DNA from: Anthopleura xanthogrammica
Taxonomy: Eukaryota; Cnidaria; Anthozoa; Actiniaria; Actiniidae
NCBI GenBank assembly: GCA_964019055.1
Contig: OZ025212.1
Location: 10,445,391 to 10,509,390 of the forward strand
DNA length: 64,000 bases
Direction of reading: 5' to 3'
Positions 1 to 12,861 of the stretch are shown one piece after another. The stretch's first letter is position 1, and every line of letters starts with the position of its first letter. The notes beneath the pieces are model-generated. The model saw only the letters and a program-made list of their open reading frames with translations. It searched no databases and was not told the DNA's origin. The position numbers and the translations under genes are program-made.

Positions 1-350
1 ACCCAATAATTTTGCCACCTTTTTTAATTACTTATTTGTTATTTAAAATACCAGGTTCTCCGGCTTTTCTCGATCGATAAATTAACTGTGTAAAATATGA
101 ACTAATCAAATGCCAGTTCACCAACAAATTCTGCAGTCCATTAGACTGCTCTAAACCATCGATTTATCGTCTGTGACACGAAAACGAGTCTAGCGGAGAC
201 GTGGCTGAGAGCTAACATAAACATGCAAGAACAACGATTCAAAAACGATTCTCCTATACTGTCACAAAATATATTTCCTACTATCCTATATCAGAAAGGA
301 CTTTTCTCTTATTTTTCATAGCCAGAATGTACTAAACCTTCAGAATGTAC

Positions 351-382
351 ACCCCCCCCCCCCCCCCACACACACACACACA
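351..382. repeat. C-run followed by (CA)n microsatellite
   Basis: About 16 consecutive C followed by about eight CA dinucleotides. A simple-sequence tract with no other signal. Confidence 0.9.
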
Positions 383-816
383 AATCAAAATTACGCTCCA
401 TGAACAGAGGTTATTTCCATTTTCGTGTGGAGATTTTAGCAGCTCAGTGAACAGCAATTTTCTAGTTGAAATTGATATGTCTGACTGTCTGAATACGTGG
501 GCCTTGTTTGCTCTACACTGAAGGCAAGTAATTAATTTCGTAGAGCTAATGTTCTACTTCGACGACGGGGCAGTCATCTTGAATCTGAATTAATGAAAAT
601 TTTTTTTTACGAGATGCCGGGGGTATACGTAGGATCTGATAAAGAAAAAAAAACAAATCCTGGGTTTCTCTGGCCCTATCATGCTGGTTAAGTGACAAGC
701 ATTTCATTTTTCTACGTAGTATCAGTCATTATTTTTACATCTTGAATCGCAATGCATTATGGGGCGTCCAGGGGGCAAAAGAAAACAAAAATGTCGGATA
801 AAATAGAGAGTTTCGT

Positions 817-868
817 TTATTTGTCTTTCTTGGATGCCATCTTCTTAATTTTTCCCTTGTCAAGTTGT
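817..868 (-). CDS. possible 3'-terminal exon of an unrecognised gene
   Basis: On the minus strand a CCCCTAG acceptor is followed by a short open frame ending in a lysine-rich tail, QLDKGKIKKMASKKDK, then TAA. Basic C-terminal tails of this kind are common in small nucleic-acid-binding proteins, but 16 residues cannot identify one. No upstream exon with matching phase is certain; the candidate at 6,029-6,123 is on the same strand and could belong to the same gene. It may equally be chance. Confidence 0.22.
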
Positions 869-2928
869 CTAGGGGTGAAACGTTAATTTAAATCGACGCC
901 ATAAGATTTGAATATTTGCCCCCTTCCAAAATGGCCGCCGCATCGTCGAAGTAGTCCATTGATACCAAATGAATTTTGCGGAATCAAATTGTTACCTGGA
1001 ATAAATTGAGTGATTTGGAGGCACAAAAGAGGGCCCTGAAGGGGGGGGGTTATAGTCCCATTTCCCAGCACAAACTTTTTGCCAAATCCCAGTCCCAGTC
1101 ATGTAAAATCTCAGTCCGAGTTAGAGTTAGAGCTAGAGATTTTGAAAAATCCAAGTAATGGTTAAATCCCAGTCCCAGAGCATGAAATTTCATTTTCCCA
1201 GCCCCAAAAATGGCGAATCCCAGCTCCCATTTTACCCCTTCAGGACCCTCACAAAAGAATTCAGCAAATATGGGAGGTCGGAGACTACCTGGAGCAACTG
1301 GCTGAAAATGTATTATCCTTCCGTTATGTCCTGGGTCATACTGAGAACACACAAATTAATTGGTAGAAACAAATTAAAATCGATGAAAGACGACAGAGTT
1401 TAGATAATCGTAGATTAAATTCTATTTACGAAAGAAAAAGAAAAAGAAGAAGGAAACAAAAAAGAGCTGCTCGTTCCATATTGTTTCTACAGGCTAACCC
1501 GTACTTGTGGCGATAATCAGTGATGTCTTGTGTTCATGGACATGATAACATTATTATAAAATTACAAATTATTATTTTTTGCGTGATCAAATAGGAGTAT
1601 TCCACTCGTAACATAATTTATCATCACCAGTCGATAGAAAAACACTTGAAATTCAGTGATATTTGCCTATTTTCTATGACTCTCTTAAAACATCAGATGG
1701 CAAGTTTTTTGTATCAGTGGCATTACTAACACTCCCATTCCCTGTTCTGCGCAATTATTTACCTGAAAGCTGCTTGCCTATGGCTTTTGCTTTCAATCAT
1801 CATGAATAGTGAAAAATGAGAAAGTATGGAAGATCAGAATCGATCACTTCTTTCGACACGTTAACATGTGTAACACTTACAAGTTTGAAAGAAACAAAAT
1901 AAAAAAATAAAAACAAAAAACAAAAAAAACAACAGCAAAAACAGAAATATGGGAAGGATACTAGTGTGAAAGAGAGAACATTGATAGCTTTACCTGCTTC
2001 GTTCTTTTCCTTTCGAAACTAAGGTGAGAGAAGTCCAAATATATATATATATAGTTTGAAGTCAGAGCCTAATACTTATTGAATCCAAAACAGAATGCCC
2101 AACGTTTTCGTGATTAAAATTCTCTAACTCGTTCAGAGTTGACTGATTCAATTTCATAAGTCGAGTGTATAATGCATGTCTCACGAGGATAAAGTGATTA
2201 TTGGCAATCAATCAGACAACGTACTAAGCTCTGATAGCTAATATCTGACCATAAACATAGCAGTATGACCAAACATACCCTGTAAGATTCAGTCCAAAAT
2301 AACGTGAGTTGAAACTTCTAGAAGGAAACAAAAGAAAAATCCATCATATTGATAAGCAGCTCAGCAAACCATTCTTTTGATTCAGAATGCAACTCGATAA
2401 GTGTTGAAAAAGCTTAAGCTTTTTTATTTGGGAAACAGCATAAAGAAAGCGACTGAAAAAGATGATATTTTTTGCGTAGGAGTACGCGTCATTAGCAGTA
2501 CTCAACGACCCTTATCAGATAACAAGAATATACGCCCTCCTACTTCTAAGCACTCAACCTAAGTAACCTTCAGAATAACAATTTCAAAACCATTACTTAC
2601 AATAATAAATAGATATGGTATTAGAAATACTGGAGGAAAAAAAACATATATACAAATTATTAATCATTGACAAAGTTGTGAATACCAGAGTAAGAGATTA
2701 AAATGCATGCTAAAATATAGAAGATATTGATTTATTGATATAATATCTGATTTATTACGAGCAAAACGCGCTAAATTTACGACACAGCATGTGATAAATG
2801 TTTCATAAAGAGCTAGCCACAAGATAATTGTTGAAGTGAAAACCGGCAAAAGGTTATACAATCAAACCAATCTTAAAGATTCACTACTGACTGACTGATA
2901 CAGATGCATGTGTACACACATATATATA

Positions 2929-3316
2929 CAGTCATTTGAAAAAACGTTGTCACTGACCAGCTCTGCGACTACGCGACTTAACCGAAACTGAGTATGGGTA
3001 GAAATCGCTGAAGCGCTTAATTATTCACTCTGAAGTAGTTGTTTTTGCTTACTAATAAGATAATATAAGCAGTAACCCTTTAAATGTATGTCTTCGGGTT
3101 TTGTGAAAGGAAGACAAAAGTCGATATGACTAATATTCAGCCAATTTTGAAACTGTTAAGTCATTAAAAGGCTATTTCGCCAGCGAATTTTCGTACTGTA
3201 AGCCCGGCGCATATTTAATCAGTGCAGAATTCAACCGCTTCAGTGATTTTTACTCCCGCTCGGGCTAGTCGTGTAGTCGCGGAGCCGGTCGACGACAACG
3301 TTTTTTCAAATGACTG
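2929..3316. mobile_element. Palindromic MITE with TA target duplication (Tc1/mariner type)
   Basis: The element is 388 bp and begins CAGTCATTTGAAAAAACG. Its last 23 bases are the exact reverse complement of its first 23, and the inverted repeat continues with mismatches for about 50 bp. It is flanked by TA on both sides (2,927-2,928 and 3,317-3,318), and the CAGT terminus with a TA target is typical of Tc1/mariner elements. There is no ORF of note, so it would be a non-autonomous copy. Confidence 0.8.
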
Positions 3317-3333
3317 TACACACTGGTGTTTGC

Positions 3334-3519
3334 AATATGGCGTCTATGACGTCAGACGAGGACTCCGAGAATGTCCCGGATGTTATGAGTGATAATGATT
3401 GTGTTTTGAGATCCGGGGCATTCCAGTCCCTGATGTCGTAATGGAAATCATTGGGTTTCGACATCCAAGACATTCTCAGAATCCTCGTTTGACGTCATAG
3501 ATATCATAGACGCCATATT
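3334..3519. repeat. Foldback (hairpin) element
   Basis: The first about 45 bases (AATATGGCGTCTATGACGTC and on) are repeated inverted at the end, with a short loop of about 90 bases. The arms carry TGACGTCA-like palindromes. It lies 17 bp from the preceding MITE. No target duplication is clear, so the superfamily is unknown. Confidence 0.65.
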
Positions 3520-6500
3520 CGAAAAGGGTCTAAACGACCGACATACAAAACGTAAAACTTTCATGATGCGGTAATTGGTTCGAAGAAGAGGAAACCTTTG
3601 CATTAAAGGGTATTCTTCCTTATCGCTCTAACCATGTCATTAAGGGACCAGTCTCCTCAAGAGCCACTATATTTTTTTTACGATTCCACCATTACTAGTG
3701 TTTGCTACTGTCTCATTCTTGTGCTCCCTCCCCCCCCCCCCCGCCCAACAACACAACGATTAAAATAGGTATGAAACAAGTTTATGAAGGCTCAACAACG
3801 CGTCAGAGTAGAAAAAATTCCTTGAACGTGTTTCTTAGAATGACTAATATTATATTTACAGTTAGGAACTTAATACAGCTCATCATTTATTCTACTTCAT
3901 GAGCTAAGTTCAAATCAGTTCTGACTGAGAGGACAAAACAATCAATTAAACATACATAGTTTATTTTGTGCTACTTAATATCTATATATAAAGCTATATA
4001 CATATAGAGAATTTCTATGAATAGGTAATATTAATAAGATATTTATCATATGGCAAGGAATTGAGATAACTGAAGAAAAGGACTGAGAAACAAAAGCTAA
4101 AATTGATATACGCATGTACGAGAGCTTCACTAGAAAGGCTTCCTTTACGTGCCACAAGTCATGCACGAGTCGCTCAGAAAGATTATTTTTTAATGAATTT
4201 ATTTATATAGTTTAAAGATTTCTGAAATAATCTTACGAAAAGAGAAGCTTTCCTTTGCAAAATATGCGAATGCAAAGCCAAAAATAAGGCATCAAAACAA
4301 GCTAAAAGAAGACCAAGTTTAAACGTCATGAACTTTTTAATCAGTAGACTTCAAGATTCACCGACAACCAAGATGATAAATTCTACTGGCTTTCGTCTGT
4401 TTTCATATCTTTTCTAGACTCAATAAAGCCTCGAAAACTCTTGAATTACGACTCACTGATGGTGGATAGTTTTTCGTCACTTTTCGACGTTTTGGCTGAT
4501 TTCTGTTTGAAGCATGGCTTTTTAGCAATTCTAAATACACATACTACCATTCAGCGTTGGAACTTAACAACATCCCGAAGATCCCCGCACCTGGAAATCC
4601 ATTCACCTAAAGTGTAACACCACACGGAACATTTCTAGTCCTCTTGCCTGCTGTACATAGACATTTATTAACGTTACAATTTTCCTCTCTATCTTCCTGA
4701 ATGTTAGACAATCAGAACACTTAACTTATTTTAACTATAGCTTAACTAGCATATCTTTAACAATTTACGGGCCCACAGTAATTGGCGAAAGCTGTTGTGG
4801 TGTCCCTGCCATGAATTTTGACCGTAATTTTCAGTAATCAAACTACATAGACCCATGTTAGCTTCTTTCGCATATTTTTTAATGGCGAAGATAAATAAAT
4901 AAATATATCAAGAAATATTTTTTCTATAGCGAAGATTTGAATCTTAAGATTACATGCAAGTACGCCAGACCTTTTCTTTTTTTCGGTCCTTACCGTAAGT
5001 TATGGACCGCAATTTGACCAATCGTAGCGCATGAAATTACCTTACCATATAATAATACTAAACACATTTACCGAGAGATGTATAGTCGAGCATTTTCACT
5101 GAGCGAATAATTGTTTTAGTATAACTTTAGACATTACAAACTGAGAAAAGTAATACTTTTACCCCAGTTTACAGCCATTACAGTTATATATATATATTTC
5201 GGTGTAATTTTGTTTATTTGGTGCATTCAAAAGTAAAGCCTTAGCTTAGCTCTTTGTTGAGATATTAATTTGTTTGCTTCCTGCTATTTGCCCTGAAAAG
5301 CTTCAGTCCGAATCTATCAAGGCCTTTTCCTTCCTGAAGTTAAACGATGTCTCATAGATCTATTACTTTTGGTGATAACTTCTTATATAGATAAGATAGA
5401 TTTTACTTCATATCCCATATTTAAGAACATGCCGGAAAAAGTCATCAATAGCCTCACCCATCAGTGGTTATATAAACATAGCCGAGAGCCAATCAGAAGG
5501 CCCATAGTATTTTGCCTATTTTCGAATTGAAATGAGTTTCTGTTTCTGTTTCTCGTCTAATTTATGCCTCTGTGCATTTCCAATTAACCACAGATATTTT
5601 AACACTGAAAAGAAAACACCCAACTATATATCTTAATTAACAACCTTGTCCCTCCAATTGGAAGATTTCCTAAATACGATCAACGCATTGTCAGTATATA
5701 TTGAATTCTATTTTTTCTGACTTATTTTAAGATACCGATCTTCTATTGCTCTTGGATGCAATGCAACTTGACCTTTGGGGCACTTGTTCGAATGACTAAA
5801 TCCATAAAAACTAAACTGAGTATTTGAAATGGTAAGAAAAGAAAAAAAAATACATGGCGTTTTGTCGATGGGAACATAAAAAATTCCTTGAGAAAGAAAA
5901 TATGAAACGGTATAAAAAAAGAATTGAAGCCTTTGTGTTTTTTTCCCACATGTATATTGGATTAAATCCTTCAGTTATCACTTGTGATGTGCCAACATAA
6001 TGTAGAATAGTCACACATTGTTACATACCTGAGGTTTTAGGCTTTTGCTCTTTTGAAGATTTATTGGCTTGAATGATTTTTAGCAACGACCTTCTGTAGT
6101 CTGCCAGAACGGTTTCGATGTGTTCAAATATAACAAAAAGTTAAGATTATAATTTAGCCTACACATCTATATACCTCCTGGGATTGTATTGGTTTAGTAT
6201 TGGTTCAATGCCACATAGTTGATCAATGATCAATGTGTTAGTAAGCCTTTGTTTAGACAGGTGGACCACAAAAGTCAAGGATTCCCTCGAAGTTCTTTAT
6301 GTTATATTTGTAAGAAATCCATATGGGAAAGTAAAATGACAACCGATGAACCAAATGAACAAAGAAAAAGAGCTGCTTTAAGTTGGTAATAAAATGGTTT
6401 AGAACCAGTTTAGGTTGGTCAAAATTTACCTTGAATTAGCCTGGTAAATACAAGATACTTTAAACGCACGATGCTAGATCTAGACGATCTTCCATTCAGC

Positions 6501-8989
6501 ACCAGCTTTACCGGATATATGCAAACAAACTACGTTTTGAATACATTTAGAATCTTTAGAAATGCTAAACTAATGTAATGTCTTTTAAACCTCAACTCAC
6601 GATTTATCAAAATCGCACTTTTCCGACAAATGGATGAGATGAGCTTTTTTCGAATAATAGTACAAAAGAGCTAAATCTATTTTATGGCGTTCAATTCTTT
6701 CGTTAATTGTTCCACATCTTGGTCATGTAATTATCAAAGGTACCGAAAAATTAAAAGGGTATTTGGATTCAACTAGATGTTCTTTAACGTCTGATAAAGT
6801 ATCATTACTTTGTGGAACGGATGTCAAATCATAATGAACAAAAAAGAAAACGACTCCACTTCCTTTTTTAATTCTTTTTTTAAAGCCCATACATTTAAAG
6901 CCCATATTATGTATTTTTCTGTTTGTAAAAGACATTGTACGAAACAAGAAAATCAAATATATCGATATATCGATATATCGCATGCATTATGGGTAACTTC
7001 TAATAGAAAATCACTTCATTAAGCGTTGATATTTATTTATTTTTCAAAAGTTTAGAATATTATACTATAGTTTTATTTGATATTTGGTTTAGCGTTCCAG
7101 CGAGAAAAACAACATTTTAAAAGAATTACACGATATGCGAATTGTAGGTTTCTAGAACATCTGATTTACTTGGCAAATTGAAGTGGATGTTTGACAAGGA
7201 TTCAAGCACGCACACATAACTATTAAACTAAGTAGTATTGGGACCAAATTCCCGAAATATTCAAGACGTAGATAATAATAATAACAATATATAAATTTAT
7301 TTATATGGTACTCATATCCACATACATGCATGTCCAAGGCGCTTTACAACTAACAAAAAAAAAACAAAAAAAAAAAAAAAACAAAAAAAAAAAAACGACA
7401 ACAAGAAATAAATTACAATCGCTAATAAATATATATAAACTAAAAGTATATACAAAAGAAGGGATCATTTACATCATAATACGTTGTAACCTTACTACAG
7501 AGCAAGGAGAACTAAGGGTAAGTTTTTATTGCTAAGAAATAAAGACCTCAACAGATGCAAATAATTGCAGTGTGAAGTCTTTAAGAATCTTAGTTAATAA
7601 TGGGGAGCTTTGCAGTTTGCTGGGTTTCATAATCATTCCCCCTCTATTAACTCTCAGGGAATCAAGGGTGGCGGTCAACGGTTCAGTATGCACTCGCTCT
7701 CAGCTCTTTTCATTGTCTCGGGTACAATTTCTGGACTAGGTATAGCAAGATTCGAGGGTTTTTCTCGTATCACGGTTCTTCCTTTATCGCAAAACCTAAT
7801 GCACTGAATTCCTGTTTGATCTGTGAATTATCTGTGCCCTGGTTTCGATCAGCCTAGAGATTGTGTTATAGGGTTTGATAAAATGTTTGGGAAAATAATG
7901 GATAGAAAATGTAGCTCTAATAAACCTGCATCAATGATAACATACTTAAACTTCATTAAAAATGTGTTTTGTTGTCACTAGATATACTTTGACTTAAGTG
8001 TGTTTTAATTTTTTTCATTTATATAGGAGTTAAAGCAAACATTCGGTGGCTAAAGAACAAAATGTCAATTTAGAAATGATATCACGAGAAATACAAACAG
8101 TTTATTAATTATCCAGGCCAAAAGAATTTGAACTCCATGATTAACATTGATTAAAGATTGCTTCTAAGATGGGCTTCCATTCCAAAAATAAGGATGAATA
8201 AAAACACCAGCATCAACATGTTCTCAAGCTTTTATTGTAATGTTTGCTGAAAACACATATACGAATAGTTAGTTGTTGCACTCAGTATTTGTTGATCAAT
8301 ATTCATTATAATAATTTCAGCAACCTTCCTATAATCCTTAATTACATCCACTTATTATGAAAAATACACTATTTACATTTTGTTGATAGATATCGACAGC
8401 GAGCTTAAGGGTCCTTAAGTTTTGTTTCATGAAAATTCGTGAATTATTCAACATTAACAAAGTAATGTCAGGCATTAAAAACATTTTTTGTGTGTATTAT
8501 TGTGGCAGGAAAATTCTTCCACGCTATTTTTGAAACAAGAAGTATGACAACGATCAGTCGGAATCAACATTTGCTAAAATGTAATTTTATTTCGCGACTG
8601 ATCCACTGTTATCAGAATCCAAGCATCTAGAGCGAAAGCAATGAAGACAATGTAGTGTAACTCAGATATCTGATGTTCTTAATGGATGTGAACAACACTA
8701 AAAAAAGATAAACGGCGAATAAAAAGGACATAGATCACAGAACACGGACGACTGACTATAGCCTCCTTTTCACCTCCTCGACCCAGGCCTTGTATTTGTG
8801 TCCGCGCCATGTTGGGAATCGCCGCGAGGTGCACTCAATTTCGAGCATGTTCGAATTAGTGGCGACTTGGCAGCAATAAATCGCCATAAAATCGACGAGG
8901 GTTTAGACGCACGATTTGGGGTTGATAAAATCGCCGTTCGACAAATCGCCGCTAAAGTCGCGCGACAAAATTACTGGACGGGCCTTAAT
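3520..8989. other. AT-rich noncoding stretch
   Basis: No gene is recognised apart from one weak exon candidate at 6,029-6,123. Simple tracts include a C-run near 3,728-3,742, a short ATCGATAT tandem at 6,956-6,980 and A-runs at 7,357-7,395. Short reading frames have no family resemblance and look like chance. Confidence 0.55.
6029..6123 (-). CDS. possible internal coding exon, unrecognised
   Basis: On the minus strand an open frame of about 31 codons reads as an amphipathic, charged helix (FEHIETVLADYRRSLLKII and on, then a Lys/Ser-rich tail) and stops exactly at a good donor, G|GTATGTAA. Composition is protein-like compared with the surrounding DNA. The acceptor side is poor and I do not recognise the family. 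Confidence 0.25.
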
Positions 8990-9280
8990 GATGTTCACTC
9001 ACTCTATAACCCATACTAGCCAAAGAGACTCCGTGTGATTGGATAGATCATTTCGCGCGATGATTGGTCAAAGCAATACATTGGTTCCCACTCCCCTTAG
9101 TTACTGTTGCCATGTTAAATCAGTCAAGATCATTTCGATCATGATGTTCACTCACTCTATAACCCATATTAGCCAAAGAGATCCGTGTGATTGGATAGAT
9201 CATTTCGCGCGATGATTGGTCAAAACAATACATTGGTTCCCACTCCCCTTAGTTACTGTTGCCGTGTTAAATCAGTCAAG
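8990..9280. repeat. Direct tandem duplication of about 140 bp
   Basis: 8,990-9,128 and 9,143-9,280 are near-identical direct copies, both starting GATGTTCACTCACTC, with a few substitutions and one short indel. They lie immediately 5' of the LINE reverse-transcriptase frame. They could be promoter-like 5' repeats of that element or a local duplication at its insertion point. Confidence 0.8.
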
Positions 9281-10396
9281 TTGCCCCAGTGGCTATCTAG
9301 AGATATCTTAGCCAGCATTAGAACAAGGAACCAACTTAAAAGGACAGCTAGGAATTCTGAACAATGGGATGAATATAAATGTTTTAGGAATCAGGTGACA
9401 TTTCAAATCAGGTTAGCAAAGAAGAATTTTTATTCTAACCAGATTGATAACAACAAGAAAAATACCCAAAAGCTGTGGCGAGTACTAAAAAGTGCAACAA
9501 ACATAGGATCTAAGGCTTCCTTTCCTTCAAACATATCTCAAGATGGTAAGTCTCTCACTGACACACGTGATATTGCTAATGCCTTTAACTTACACTTTTC
9601 CAATATTGCGAATATAGTATTGGCTGAATCTGGTACTCAGCACCTAGACACTCAATCTGACCCTACTGACTCAGTAGATCAGTTTGTAGCTGCCCAATCG
9701 CCTCATGCCTCTCCCTTCTCCTCAGTGCCGCCTATGACTGGAAAATTTCTGTCTGAACAAATCAAGAATTTTCCCGATAACAAAGCTAAAGGTTTAGATT
9801 CAATCAACACTAAGCTGTTGAAGATTGCACGCCCACATATATTGTCATCTTTGACTTATATATACAACTTTTCTATTTCTTCAGGGATATTTCCACATCA
9901 GTGGAAAATTGGTAAGATCACCCCTGTTCACAAATCAGGGCCCAAACATGATGTTGACAACTATCGTCCAATATCTGTATTATCTTCACTTTCTAAGATC
10001 TTGGAACGTCATGTCAGTTTGCATTTGCTTAATTATCTCCATGACAATAATCTTCTAAGCGAATTTCAATTTGGCTCTCGCCCTTCTTATTCTTGCGAGA
10101 CTCTTCTTCTGAACCTAACTGATAAATGGCTAGAAGATATTGACAATGGCGAACTGACTGGTCTCTTACTCATCGACTTTCGTAATGCATTTGACCTCGT
10201 TAATCACGACGTTCTCCTAAAAAAACTATTGTGTTATGGTATCAATGGATCTGCACATCGTTGGTTTTCCTCATACTTAACTGATAGGACACAACTCGTG
10301 TCTATTGGTTCGATTGCCTCTGATACTTTACCTATGCTCAATGGAGTACCTCAAGGGTCATGTCTAGGCCCGCTGCTTTTCCTCGTTTATGTTAAC
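9281..10396 (+). pseudogene. LINE reverse transcriptase, N-terminal and palm part
   Basis: An open frame of about 370 codons carries the classic non-LTR RT order: a basic linker, KAKGLDSINTKLLK (RT block 0/1), ITPVHKSG and YRPISVL (block 2), an FQFGSRPSYS-type fingers motif, LLLIDFRNAFDLVNHDVL with the first catalytic aspartate, and NGVPQGSCLGPLLF (block 4). The frame ends at YVNDI, just before the expected catalytic aspartate pair. The first 30 codons of the longer reading frame that starts at 9,191 come from the tandem duplication and are unlikely to be genuine. Confidence 0.85.
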
Positions 10397-10478
10397 GACA
10401 TAACGACATTTTTTTTTTTTAATTAAATTAAATTTTAATTTTAATTTTTATTTATTTTTTTAATTTTATTTTATAGCT
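10397..10478. repeat. A/T low-complexity scar inside the LINE
   Basis: About 80 bases of nearly pure T and A replace the part of the reverse transcriptase that should hold the second catalytic motif. The tract ends in TTTTATAG and so resembles a polypyrimidine tract plus acceptor, but no donor is seen upstream. A deletion filled by low-complexity DNA is the simplest reading. Confidence 0.7.
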
Positions 10479-10847
10479 AAACCAACCTTGGAATACTGTT
10501 GTTCTGTTTGGGGAAATTGCTCTTCTGAACTTCTTCAGCAATTGCTTCTTGCTCAAAAACGTGCTGTTAGGATGTTACTTAATGCTGACCTTTCATCTTC
10601 TTCTGTCAACCTTTTTCAAAAGCTTGGTGTGCTTCCCATTTCTGATGTTGTTCGTCAGAGACTCGCCAACCTTACATTTATATGTGTGAATGGCCTTGCT
10701 CCAAAGTGTCTGGCAAATAAGATTAGCCACCCACATCATCATTATGGCACTAGACAGGCTTCAAACAAACATCTAACCATTCCCAAGGCAAAATCAAATG
10801 CAGGGAAACGCCGTTTTTTCTTTCTTAGCACCTTCTATCTGGAATAA
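10479..10847 (+). pseudogene. LINE C-terminal region
   Basis: This is the continuation of the LINE after the AT-rich scar. The frame starts KPTLEYCCSVWGNCS, the conserved element downstream of RT in jockey/CR1-like LINEs, and continues through LLLAQKRAVRML and the Leu-rich helical region. It ends in a frameshift near 10,810; the typical NxLP segment follows in another frame (ITYLSKLTL... at about 10,845 onward is shifted). Confidence 0.75.
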
Positions 10848-11142
10848 CTTACCTCTCGAAACTCACTCTGTTTCACTGTCTCATAACTCATTTAACCGTA
10901 AATGTAAAGAATACTTTCTCAATCACTTAAACTCAACCACTGAACTAAACGTGTCAAGGCTATACTGATTCAATTCTGATTTGTAATTTATTGATAATTA
11001 GGTTAGTTAGGTAATTTAGAATCTTTGTATAGGCAGTTTATTTACTTATTTATTGTAATGTGATGTAATTTAATTTAACGGGCCAGATTGGAAAAAAGTT
11101 TTTACTTTATCTGAAACCCAAATAAAGATTTATTATTATTAT

Positions 11143-12212
11143 GTCCCACAAGCTCAACAATTTAGCTAGAATATCTCAGAATTTAAACTCTGATCGCGGA
11201 AAATTGGTTATAAATTGTTTCAGTTGTTTACTGTCCTTTGAAAATAAAATGAAATTGCCTCGTAATCATTGTAGTACTCTTTAAACAGATACAGAATTTA
11301 CAGAATTCATATGAAATTTGCCGGGTAACATTTAAAGAATACACTAACCATGAAATCCTTATATCAAGGGTTTGTCCAATTTATCGATGTTTTGATGTTT
11401 CCTTTTTGGCGATAAAATGCTGCAAAACTTCTTCGTCCTCGTGCGGTATGTCGTTCTTCCGGTCTGCGAAGTTGAGTGAATTTCCAACCATTTTTATTAC
11501 GTAAAACTCCATCAAATATCGACATGTTTGGTATCAAAATGTCGCTTGAAAACACTGCTTTCTAGTCTCGCTAAGAACTCTGTGATTAGCTACAATGCAG
11601 TAAAGATGGCCAGTGGTTTCTATATCTACAGCTTTACTTCCGGTGCTTTTTGGCGCAAAAGCGCGCGAAAGTCAATTTATACAATGTCTAGAAGTGAAGG
11701 AAAAATGTCCGATCTATTACAAAAATACGACCTGCAATTTCAGGGTTAGTGTATTCTTTAAATTTTACCCAGCAAATAGATTCCCCATTCTGTAATTCAA
11801 TTGGGGATAACCGCTGCCTCATTGCGGGCTCAGTGGCCGGAAAAGTTGGCCATGAAACGAAGCGTGTGCAGTCCTATATTCACCTGTACGTGATTATAGA
11901 GAAGCATTCCGAAGTTCTTGACCAATCAGCGTGTGTAATTTTCTATGACTTGGGTTACTTGAGTGCGAATAATATACAACTATTTCAAAAAACGTTGAAT
12001 ACTGAATAGTGAACACTTGGTTAATAGTGCAATTCAAGACCAACCCTTAGTAGCCCAGTGACTCGGGAAACAGTTATTTCAGCTTTATTTTATTTTCCCA
12101 TACAATAATGATTATCATAGTAAATGTATACAAAATAACAAAAACCTTGCCTGAACATCTAGATTTATCTCAGATATAAACTTTTGTAAGTCAATTTTCG
12201 CAAGCCTCATGA
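11143..12212. other. Unassigned DNA between the LINE and the segmental duplication
   Basis: No confident gene. Three short overlapping reading frames exist near 11,364-11,795 on both strands, including a 63-codon minus-strand frame rich in Arg, but there is no recognisable family and no matching splice partners. This DNA is not repeated in copies B or C, so it marks the outer flank of unit A. Confidence 0.5.
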
Positions 12213-12534
12213 TCTGACACCTCATTTTTGCAGTGACGTCATTTCTACGTCACTATTTCAGATTAGCTGGTAGGCGTGAAGAATAGATGATTGGCTTGAC
12301 GAGATCTATTATATTCTAAATATCAAACAAAAACGGCTATTCATAGAGACCCTACAATTCGCAGAGCTGACAGATAAATTATAAATGATTTTTTAGGAAT
12401 GAAATAAATTAATTATAATAGCTATCGCTAAATATTTTACCTGTGTCTGCTGTGTTCATTTTGTAGTTTGGCAGCTAATGCTAGTAGCGGATGAAGACTG
12501 AATTATCCTTGGAAATATAAAATATATAGAAAGC

Positions 12535-12819
12535 ATGAAATTTGGCTATCGGATGAAGAACTATCTAGTAATGGTTTCTCTCCTTGTTATCGTCCAATCC
12601 AAAGGTAAGATGACAGTAAATTTGCCGTGAAAAGTTTGAAGAAATCATATTAGCCCAAAGTCAAAATTGTACTTTGGTTGAATTGCAAATAGGTACTGAA
12701 ACATAGTGTAAATAACTTTTTAAGCCTTAGTATTTGGTAAGAAATTCTTCATTTTGATAAATGTATGCTCTTGATAGGCATGGCAGCGAAGTATTAGTGG
12801 AAGAACTAAAACTTGGATG

Positions 12820-12861
<42 letters not shown>

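Larger units (their letters stand above)
1..2926. other. AT-rich noncoding stretch
   Basis: I recognise no gene with confidence here apart from one weak terminal-exon candidate described separately. The stretch holds homopolymer runs, a C-run joined to a CA repeat near 351-382, and an imprecise tandem of a 'cccagt'-type motif around 1,070-1,220 that makes short spurious reading frames on both strands. No splice-compatible chain of exons is visible. Confidence 0.6.
9281..11142 (+). mobile_element. 5'-truncated, internally deleted LINE (jockey/CR1/L2-like)
   Basis: A non-LTR retrotransposon with part of its reverse transcriptase, then an AT-rich scar, then its C-terminal region and a 3' tail that ends in a TTATTATTATTA tract after an AATAAA-like signal. 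The endonuclease domain is absent, as usual for 5'-truncated LINEs. The catalytic [FY]ADD block is missing, so this copy is dead. Clade assignment by eye is uncertain. Confidence 0.82.

Noticed and set aside
7305..7535. 76-codon frame with a lysine run
   Set aside because: The lysines come from A-runs; no further support.
8798..9019. 73-codon frame upstream of the LINE
   Set aside because: No recognisable motif; it runs into the tandem duplication.
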